This document shows, in pieces, positions 57,482 to 64,000 of a stretch of 64,000 nucleotides of DNA. The notes under the pieces were generated by a model. The model was not told where the DNA came from, did not search any database, and saw nothing but the letters and a program-made list of their open reading frames with translations. Position numbers and translations under genes: made by a program. Origin of the DNA: an uncultured Colwellia sp. (GTDB lineage: Bacteria; Pseudomonadota; Gammaproteobacteria; Enterobacterales; Alteromonadaceae); assembly GCA_913058245.1 (NCBI GenBank), contig CAJXQJ010000006.1, forward strand, positions 1 to 64,000, read 5' to 3'. Each line of letters opens with the position of its first letter. The stretch's first letter is position 1.

Positions 57482-58501
57482 ATGCAGATTCTAAATGCAA
57501 TAGTTCACGAAGTTAAAAAAGAAGAAGATTCTGCTGCAGTTGAAGTAATCTTTAGGGAAAATGAAAATGAAATTGACTCTCATGCAGTTGATTTAAGTAA
57601 GCAATTAACTGGCTTATTTAAAAGAACAGGCTTAAATTCTGGTGGTTTTATTCAACCAGAAGAAGATGAACAACCACCCCAATTTGTAAACCTATTAAAT
57701 ATATACCTCAATCAACTATCTTTTACTGATTTTGTTAAATTTACACAATCTGCAGCAAGAGAATTTCAAAAACAGTTGTTTAAAGCAACAGCAGCAAAAG
57801 GTGGGTACCTCTGGTTTAATCATTATATACACAATGACGAACACTTTTTATCGGTTGTATTATTGAGAAAAAAGGCTGGATTAGCATTATCTGAAAACCT
57901 TACTCTTGACCAAATAGAGCAGCTTGATCTTGATAAGCTACATATGGCTTCAAGAATAAACTTATCGCGTTGGAGCGATGGAAGCTCCAATAGATATATT
58001 TCATTTAGAATTGGTAAAAATGCCAAAGACGTAACTGGTTATTTTGCTAAATTTATTGGGTGTGAAGAATTTACAAGAGCGAAAATAGATACTCAAAATT
58101 TAGTCGCTGTAACGAAGGAATATTGTAGAACTAACGATTTTAATGATCTTGCTTCAGAGAATATCAAGCAGTTTGTTTTCGACAGATGTACCGAATGGTT
58201 AGCAAATGATAAAGCAATATTACTAGAAAATATTTCTACGGCTCTAGATTCATGCTTTCAACCTGAAAATAAAGGTACCTTTCTCGAAATTTCACAAAAT
58301 GAGCCGTACAACTTAAATAACGAGATGTCAGTAGAAAAAGCATCATTAAGATCACTCACTAGATATAACGGAAAAAATAAAGACTTATCCATCAGTTTCT
58401 CAAGTGATTTGTTAAATGTTTCTGTTTTTTATGATGAAAAAAATAAGGCACTTAAAATTACAGATCTACCTCAATCTTTACTTACTCAGTTATCAAGCTA
58501 A
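57482..58501 (+). CDS. YejK/NdpA family nucleoid-associated protein, island copy
   Basis: 339 residues, the length of E. coli YejK (335). Alignable features along the chain include GGYLWFNHYIHNDEHFLSVVLLRKKAG (YejK: [22 protein letters not shown]), LDKLHMASRINLSRW, YISFRIGKNAKDVTGYFAKFIGCEE, and the C-terminal SLRSLTRYNGKNKDLSISFSSDLL. The family associates with nucleoid DNA. ATG follows AAAAGGA. It is the first gene of a four-gene run; its stop overlaps the next start. As a diverged copy on an island beside nucleases and a helicase, it may help target or sense DNA. Confidence 0.88.
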   Translation: MQILNAIVHEVKKEEDSAAVEVIFRENENEIDSHAVDLSKQLTGLFKRTGLNSGGFIQPEEDEQPPQFVNLLNIYLNQLSFTDFVKFTQSAAREFQKQLFKATAAKGGYLWFNHYIHNDEHFLSVVLLRKKAGLALSENLTLDQIEQLDLDKLHMASRINLSRWSDGSSNRYISFRIGKNAKDVTGYFAKFIGCEEFTRAKIDTQNLVAVTKEYCRTNDFNDLASENIKQFVFDRCTEWLANDKAILLENISTALDSCFQPENKGTFLEISQNEPYNLNNEMSVEKASLRSLTRYNGKNKDLSISFSSDLLNVSVFYDEKNKALKITDLPQSLLTQLSS

Positions 58502-59682
58502 TGCTTGCTGAAACATATCTTTCATTACAGCGACTTTCTGAAAAACACCAACTGAAGGTGGATGGTCAGTTTTTATCAATTAAATTTGAAATAACGGCCA
58601 ATAGCTATAAAAATTTGCCTGATTGCTTAAAAATTGATTCTGTTAGAGTTGAAGTTGATAACCTCTTTATCGATATCAATGAGCTTGAAAAATACAAAGG
58701 AAAAATTGCGTTAATCAAATTTATTAAACCTCAAGGCGTATTTCAATCATGGAAAGAGTTCCTAGACTTTAAACCGAACTTAATAAAATGCCCCGATAAT
58801 TTCTATTTGATAGATGATCATGTTACTTATCCTACAGATATACATGAAAGTGAACTAAAACATTATTTAGGTGTTGTAAAATTAGTTAGGCTGTTAATAG
58901 AGTATGCTGATCATGTTGAGTACTTATCTGATGTAGTTGTCGACAAAGTAACTTACCTACATAAGTCGAGAATGGATATTCAGCTTCAATATGGAAAAGA
59001 TGATTTAGTCGACTCTCTAGATGGTATAACTGCAATTTATGCTTATTTCGAAGATAATAGTCATAAAGAACAAAAAGTCAGTATTTTAAAAGAAGCTTTG
59101 TTTGGGCTAGGTATAGCTAATAACTCAGTAAACAAACTGTCATATTTGATTCAAAATTTCGGAGAATTCTCGAAAAGATTTATAGAGAATTATAACTTAT
59201 TTGTAAGTGAGTTTTCGTTTGATGAAGTTAGAAAAGAGTATGAAGAGAAAAAGCGTGATTACTTTATTAAGCTAGACGAAATTTTTTCATCAGTTCAATC
59301 AAAAATGCTAGGAATTCCGATTTCATTAGCTTTAGCGTCATTTAAATTGAGTTCTATAGTCGATGAAAAATCATTTTGGGCAAACTTTTTTCTAAGTATA
59401 TCCATAATCGTATACTCTTCAATGATGATAATGTTGATCAAGAATCAAAAGCATTCATTGAAAGCATTAAAATCAGAGTTTACTAGCCAGATGAACCGTT
59501 TAAAACATCAATACAGCGAACAATATGAGAAAATTCAAGGAATGATAACTGACTTAGACAATAGGCATGATTATCAGAAATCATGCTTGAACTGGTTTTA
59601 TGTCATGTGCTGCACCTTATTTATAATTGTAATAGCCCTTTTTCTTTGGCACTTACCATGGAAGTTAATTTTAGGAATTTAG
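58501..59682 (+). CDS. membrane protein of unknown family in the island operon
   Basis: 393 residues; ATG overlaps the previous stop (TAATG), so it is translationally coupled. The first 255 residues look soluble, with mixed strands and helices and no motif I recognise. Then come a hydrophobic helix at about 269-287 (MLGIPISLALASFKLSSIV), a membrane helix at about 295-317 (FFLSISIIVYSSMMIMLI), a coiled-coil-like stretch (about 318-360) and a final membrane helix (about 366-388, FYVMCCTLFIIVIALFLWHL). The layout of a soluble sensor part followed by C-terminal membrane helices resembles membrane effectors of abortive-infection systems, but this is inference from shape only. Confidence 0.75.
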   Translation: MLAETYLSLQRLSEKHQLKVDGQFLSIKFEITANSYKNLPDCLKIDSVRVEVDNLFIDINELEKYKGKIALIKFIKPQGVFQSWKEFLDFKPNLIKCPDNFYLIDDHVTYPTDIHESELKHYLGVVKLVRLLIEYADHVEYLSDVVVDKVTYLHKSRMDIQLQYGKDDLVDSLDGITAIYAYFEDNSHKEQKVSILKEALFGLGIANNSVNKLSYLIQNFGEFSKRFIENYNLFVSEFSFDEVRKEYEEKKRDYFIKLDEIFSSVQSKMLGIPISLALASFKLSSIVDEKSFWANFFLSISIIVYSSMMIMLIKNQKHSLKALKSEFTSQMNRLKHQYSEQYEKIQGMITDLDNRHDYQKSCLNWFYVMCCTLFIIVIALFLWHLPWKLILGI

Positions 59683-59698
59683 CAGGAGCAGTAGTAAC

Positions 59699-60604
59699 GT
59701 GCCTAAAAGAACTAACGAATACCAGAAGCTAGTACTCGCTATCAACCAACACTTAGCATCTTCTGATGCGAAAATCACAGAATCAAAGATGTTATATGAT
59801 CCTATCTCAGAGCAAAATAGGGAGATTGACATCCTAATTGAAGACAACTCTGGCCCATATACATTTAGAATAGATATCGAATGTACGGCTAAATCTCGCC
59901 CTTTGGGAGTACCAGCATTAGAGCAGCTAATCAGTAAGCACAAAAATGTTGAAATCCATAAAACGGTAATTGTCTCGAAATCAGGGTTTACTGTATCAGC
60001 ACAAAAATTTGCAAAGAAAAAACAAATTGATGCAATTTCTTTTGGCCAAGCTCTAAGTCAATCATGGCCCTCATTTTTAAATAAAGTTAAAGATGTTCAA
60101 TTAGTACTTCAATCAACAACAATTGATGATATTGACTTCGATATAACCTTTTTAGAAAGTGCTGATAAAGTAGAGTATTCACTGGAAAGTACTGTTTTAA
60201 CAGAAACAAACGATAACGTATTAATTTCAAATTTTGTTTATGATTTAATTTGGGCAAGCTCAACTAAAAATATTAAAAGAGGTAAATTAGTTGACGGTGA
60301 AGTAACTGAAGATAGTTCAAAGCATTACCAAGAATGGAGCTTTGAAAATGAAATCATTATAACTGATAAAAACGGAATCAAAGCTAAATGTTCAAAATTA
60401 TCAGCTAACTATACTGTTGTTCGTTCGATTTCTCCACAGCAACTCAATTACGAAGAGTTCAACGATAAACCTGTTATATACGGCAAAAGTAACAATCTAG
60501 GTGAAAATAAAGATACAAGTATATCTGTCACAGCAACAGGTAATGATGATTCTATATCGATGGCTTTTAATATTAATTCACGATCAGGCTTAAATTTAAG
60601 GTAA
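59699..60604 (+). CDS. Mrr-like restriction endonuclease fold protein
   Basis: 301 residues from a GTG start preceded by AGGAG. The first 125 residues match the PD-(D/E)XK nucleases of the Mrr type: EIDILIEDNSGPYTFRIDIECTAKSRPLG with Asp44 and Glu61, then LEQLISKHKNVEIHKTVIVSKSGFTVSAQKFAKKKQIDAISF. In typical members the sequence is ECK; here it is ECT-A-K, so the canonical Lys is Thr63 and Lys65 may take its place. The C-terminal 170 residues are mostly beta and unrecognised, perhaps a recognition domain. It lies 16 bp after the membrane protein gene and 15 bp before the helicase gene. Confidence 0.75.
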   Translation: MPKRTNEYQKLVLAINQHLASSDAKITESKMLYDPISEQNREIDILIEDNSGPYTFRIDIECTAKSRPLGVPALEQLISKHKNVEIHKTVIVSKSGFTVSAQKFAKKKQIDAISFGQALSQSWPSFLNKVKDVQLVLQSTTIDDIDFDITFLESADKVEYSLESTVLTETNDNVLISNFVYDLIWASSTKNIKRGKLVDGEVTEDSSKHYQEWSFENEIIITDKNGIKAKCSKLSANYTVVRSISPQQLNYEEFNDKPVIYGKSNNLGENKDTSISVTATGNDDSISMAFNINSRSGLNLR

Positions 60605-60619
60605 CTTTTTTAATTAATC

Positions 60620-63376
60620 ATGGATGAGAGTAAGTTTTTAATATTAGTATTCCAATCAGGCAATTGGTTAGATAAAACAAAAGAAGTCTCTTCAATTGTT
60701 GAAAATGGAAATAAATACGAGGTTTACTTTGGCAGAAGCGATAAAATGTACGCTTATGGCAAAGGTAAAGTACAGTACTTTGATCAACCTAAATCAATAG
60801 ATTTAACTAATTCTCTTGTTCGTATAAAAAACAAAAGCACAGCTAGATGGGATTTTGCAATATCATTTGGGGTATACACTTGCCTATTTAAAGCTAATTT
60901 AAAACAATTAGAGTTAACACAAAATATTAATTTAGTTCCTAATATTGCAGAAAATGAAGGTACAAAACAATTAATTGAATACTACTACTTTTTAGCAAAG
61001 TCACTTGAGAATAAAACACCGCATTTAAACATATATTACGATAAAAAATTAGGTGCCATTCAACCTGAATGTGTCATTAGTAACTTTGTTACGCTTGCGC
61101 CACCAAAGCATGAAAAAATTACAACTCATCCCATATTTCCTTTCGGCATAAACCCTTCGCAACAAAAAGCAGTTATTAATGCCTTAGAAAGCCAAATTAG
61201 CCTGATACAAGGCCCCCCTGGCACGGGGAAAACTCAAACCATTCTAAACATAATTACCAACATAGTTATGCAAGGAAAAAATGTTGCAGTGGTAGCAGGT
61301 AACAATCCCGCAATTGATAATGTTTTCGAGAAATTAGAGAAAGAACAAATAAGCTTTATCGCTGCAAGGTTAGGTAATAAGGACTCACAAAAGCAATTTT
61401 TTACTACTAACAGGGAGCTACCTGAACTTAAAGATTGGTCCATGGATAGCAGTGTTGTTTATCAGATTAAAAATCAATTAAACCAAATAAGCAGTAAAAT
61501 AACTGAGTTGCTTGAAGCTAATAATACATTAGCCACTATTAAAGAAACACTAGTACGAATAGATATAGAAAAACAATATTTCGATAAACATTTTGATATT
61601 CGACCTTTAAACATCAAACGTTTCTCATTTTTTACTAAATGGAGTACCCCTAACCTTTTAAGCTTTTTAGCCGACTTTAAGTATCACTCTCAATTTGAAA
61701 AATTGAACTGGTTAACAAAATTCAAATGGTTATATCGGTATAAAATCTATAAATTTGGTGATTTAAAACTACTAAACGAAAATATTTTTAAAAGTATCAT
61801 TAGCGAATATTATCAGCGCAAGACCATAGAACTAAATCAAGAAATAACTCATTTAGAACAACTACTTACTACTGAGGATTTTGAAAGTCTTTTAGAAAGA
61901 CAAACTCAACTATCTAACGTCCTATTTAAATCATTTATCGCACAAAAATATCAACCTACAAAAGATATCAATTTAAACGAAAAATCTTATAAAAGGACCC
62001 CAGAAGCGTTTGAAAAGTTTGTTAATCGATACCCTGTTGTGCTTAGTACAACTGATTCAATTATTAATAATAAAAGTGAATCTGAGTTGTTTGATTATTT
62101 AATTGTTGATGAAGCATCACAGGTAGATTTATTAACAGGATTTTTATCAATGTCATGTGCTAAAAATATTGTTGTCGTTGGTGATTTACAACAACTTCCA
62201 CATATTCCTGATGATTCATTGAATAACGATATCGACCAACAATTCAATGTAACGAATGGTTATAGTTACTTCCTTGAAAGTCTATTGTCTTCGTTAGATA
62301 GGTTGTTTCCTTCAGCGCCTAAAACTCTTTTAAAAGAGCATTATCGTTGCCACCCTAGAATTATCGACTTTTGTAATCAAAAGTATTATGGCGGTCAATT
62401 AATTACAATGACATCTTCATCAACGGATCCATTCAAAGTTATCAAAACCGAAAGGGGAAATCACGCAAGAAAACCATCATCAGGTAGTGGTTTTATTAAT
62501 ATTAGAGAATTAGATGTTATTAACAACGAAGTGTTAAGTGATGAATTAAAATTATCAGGGGTTGATGAAATAGGCTTTATTTCCCCTTATAGAGCACAAG
62601 CAAATCAGGCTTCAACTCGCCTTGCTATCGCAAACATTGCGGCTGATACAGTGCATAAATTTCAAGGTAGAGAAAAAGAAAGCATAATATTTAGTGCGAC
62701 AGCAAACACTCTGACCAAATACATGGATAAACCAAACCTTTTAAATGTTGCTGTTTCTAGAGCTAAAAAACGATTTACCTTAGTAACATCTCAAAACGTT
62801 CTTAAAAAGCAAGGCTCAAATATCGGTGACTTACTGCGGCATATTGAATACCAATCGTTATCTCCTTGCATCTTTGAAAGTAAAACTATATCTATCTTCG
62901 ACTGTTTGTATAAAGAATACTCTAGTGCTTTAACTTCATTTATGAAAAACGTAAAAAGAAGCTCTGACTATTTATCTGAAGATTTAATGTCCACCTTATT
63001 AGATGATATTTTAAAACAAAACTTATATAACTCTTTTTCATATCAGAGAGATTACACATTAGGTTTATTAATTGGTGATTTTTCAGTACTAAGTACAGAA
63101 GAAAAAAAGTTTGCTAATCACCCCAATACACATATTGATTTTTTACTGTTTAATAAGCTAGATATGCAGCCAATTTTGGCAATAGAAGTAGATGGGTATG
63201 AATTTCATGAGCTTAATGAGAAACAGAAGGTTAGGGATAATCACAAAAACAATATTTTAGCGAAGGTATCAATACCACTACTGCGATTATCTACTACTGA
63301 AAGTGGTGAGCGAGGTCGAATCGAATCAGCGCTAAATAATGTAATTGAATTACCTGTAGATGAAGTTGAATATTAA
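60620..63376 (+). CDS. SF1 helicase fused to a C-terminal PD-(D/E)XK-type nuclease
   Basis: 918 residues. An N-terminal region of about 190 residues precedes an Upf1/AAA_11-AAA_12-type SF1 helicase: Walker A GPPGTGKT at 198-205, Walker B VDEASQ at about 496-501, motif III GDLQQLPHI, EHYRCHPRI at about 573, SPYRAQ at about 655, VHKFQGREKESIIF at about 678 and NVAVSRAKKRF at about 708. A helical insertion (about 280-440) lies between the first motifs. The C-terminus (about 830-915) has HIDFLLF with Asp840, IEVDGYEFHE with Glu856 and Asp858, and IPLLRLST, the pattern of DUF2726/Vsr-like nucleases. It ends the operon. Confidence 0.87.
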   Translation: MDESKFLILVFQSGNWLDKTKEVSSIVENGNKYEVYFGRSDKMYAYGKGKVQYFDQPKSIDLTNSLVRIKNKSTARWDFAISFGVYTCLFKANLKQLELTQNINLVPNIAENEGTKQLIEYYYFLAKSLENKTPHLNIYYDKKLGAIQPECVISNFVTLAPPKHEKITTHPIFPFGINPSQQKAVINALESQISLIQGPPGTGKTQTILNIITNIVMQGKNVAVVAGNNPAIDNVFEKLEKEQISFIAARLGNKDSQKQFFTTNRELPELKDWSMDSSVVYQIKNQLNQISSKITELLEANNTLATIKETLVRIDIEKQYFDKHFDIRPLNIKRFSFFTKWSTPNLLSFLADFKYHSQFEKLNWLTKFKWLYRYKIYKFGDLKLLNENIFKSIISEYYQRKTIELNQEITHLEQLLTTEDFESLLERQTQLSNVLFKSFIAQKYQPTKDINLNEKSYKRTPEAFEKFVNRYPVVLSTTDSIINNKSESELFDYLIVDEASQVDLLTGFLSMSCAKNIVVVGDLQQLPHIPDDSLNNDIDQQFNVTNGYSYFLESLLSSLDRLFPSAPKTLLKEHYRCHPRIIDFCNQKYYGGQLITMTSSSTDPFKVIKTERGNHARKPSSGSGFINIRELDVINNEVLSDELKLSGVDEIGFISPYRAQANQASTRLAIANIAADTVHKFQGREKESIIFSATANTLTKYMDKPNLLNVAVSRAKKRFTLVTSQNVLKKQGSNIGDLLRHIEYQSLSPCIFESKTISIFDCLYKEYSSALTSFMKNVKRSSDYLSEDLMSTLLDDILKQNLYNSFSYQRDYTLGLLIGDFSVLSTEEKKFANHPNTHIDFLLFNKLDMQPILAIEVDGYEFHELNEKQKVRDNHKNNILAKVSIPLLRLSTTESGERGRIESALNNVIELPVDEVEY

Positions 63377-63688
63377 TTTGAGATATACCTTTTTATCCGA
63401 GTAAATTCAAAATATGCAACTAGGGTAAAAATTGAATAATCACTGATATTTTGAACGACCAGTTGATTACTCAATACCAGTAAAAGTGCATAAGGTTATT
63501 TTCACCGATGAATGATTCGTAAATTCAAATCAATATATTTGAGTGAAGCAAAGTAAAAAGCATACAAAAATCACACATTTAGTGCAACAAATTAGGTTAA
63601 AAACAGATAGGGCTATTATTGTATTTCAACAGATTATTCATATGGTTAAGCCGCACAAACAGTAGCTTCATATATACCAAGTAGCTAC
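63377..63688. other. 312-bp non-coding right end of the island
   Basis: AT-rich with no gene seen on either strand. It contains TAGGGTAAAAATT (63421) and TTAGGTTAAAAAC (63592), similar to the TAGGGTAAATT repeats at the left end. No terminator hairpin was seen after the helicase gene. Confidence 0.4.
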
Positions 63689-63837
63689 CTTGTAATCAGT
63701 AGGTCGCCAGTTCGATTCCGGCAGTCGGCACCATTTATCAGATAAGCCCAGCATTAGCTGGTTTTTTTGTATCTATTTCTAAAACAGTGCTTGGTTGAGT
63801 TCTATAACTGATTTCACTTACGCCAATAAAACCAAAT
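63689..63837 (+). repeat. right direct repeat (attR-like): 3' fragment of tRNA-Thr
   Basis: CTTGTAATCAG through CCA (63689-63733) repeats the 3' 45 bases of tRNA-Thr with one change. The sequence after it repeats the terminator region with the stem partly lost (GCTGG then T run). There is no 5' half, so it is not a functional tRNA. The following bases to 64000 are AT-rich with no gene seen. Confidence 0.88.
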
Positions 63838-64000
63838 CCCGCAGCTAATCTGCACTCTATTTATATATAACGCTCCTGTACAACTTTATTTAACCTAGCA
63901 AATTTACGTCTCCAACCTATTACCTAAAGTAAACAACTCTGTGTAGTAAATTAAATTTAAATCACGTAACTTAGTTAATACCAATAAAATTTCAAAAATA

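Noticed and set aside
63689-63733. Possible second tRNA-Thr
   Set aside because: Only the 3' 45 bases are present, with no acceptor 5' strand or D arm; it is an attachment-site fragment.

Overview
The window looks like chromosome from a marine gammaproteobacterium of the Alteromonadales, most like Colwelliaceae (Colwellia/Thalassotalea type). This is inferred from the AT-rich DNA, the housekeeping proteins (RdgC, MutH, RppH-PtsP, TrhP-YfhL, MutY-YggX, TrmB-YggL), the hydroxyproline and signalling genes, and the dispersed intergenic repeats. No rRNA or species marker is present, so the genus is a guess.

Layout. 1-8 kb is a phosphate block: the end of ppk1, then ppx, and on the other strand pstS, phoR, phoB and a porin. 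Pho-box-like sites lie before pstS, phoB and the porin. 8-25 kb is ordinary core genome: an orphan histidine kinase, rdgC, an HDOD protein, trhP-yfhL, thyA, a TauE-type permease, rppH and ptsP, mutH, a diguanylate cyclase, a hexose-6-phosphate mutarotase, and a pair of exported amidohydrolases of which one lacks the HxH metal motif. 25-27 kb holds a DUF1289 protein and a SulP transporter.

27.6-43.2 kb is a hydroxyproline catabolic region. It encodes a GntR/FCD regulator, an aldehyde dehydrogenase, a two-Cys 4-hydroxyproline epimerase, a DapA-like deaminase, a Cys/Thr trans-3-hydroxyproline dehydratase paralogue, a D-amino-acid dehydrogenase, an NhaC-type antiporter, a prolidase-type peptidase and a Pyr2C reductase of the ornithine cyclodeaminase family. 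Together these would take trans-4-hydroxy-L-proline to 2-oxoglutarate and trans-3-hydroxy-L-proline to proline. Inside it lies a compact DUF1538-DUF1538-PII-CBS operon. TGTATACA operator-like sites sit upstream of three of its transcription units. 43-55 kb has a pseudo-receiver/hemerythrin protein, an Ada-AlkA fusion with a separate Ogt, a large exported BNR/VPS10-like protein, a DegS-like protease, and the conserved trmB-yggL / mutY-yggX neighbourhood.

55.8-64 kb carries tRNA-Phe and tRNA-Thr followed by an island bounded by a duplicated tRNA-Thr 3' end (about 88 bp, near-identical, at 55993 and 63689). The island has no recognisable integrase. Its cargo is a broken peptidase gene and, divergently, a tight four-gene operon: a YejK/NdpA-type nucleoid-associated protein, a membrane protein of unknown family, an Mrr-like PD-(D/E)XK nuclease with a displaced lysine, and an SF1 helicase fused to a C-terminal PD-(D/E)XK-type nuclease. 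The position and gene content suggest an anti-phage or anti-plasmid defence system. I do not recall a named system with this composition, and it is the best candidate here for something undescribed.
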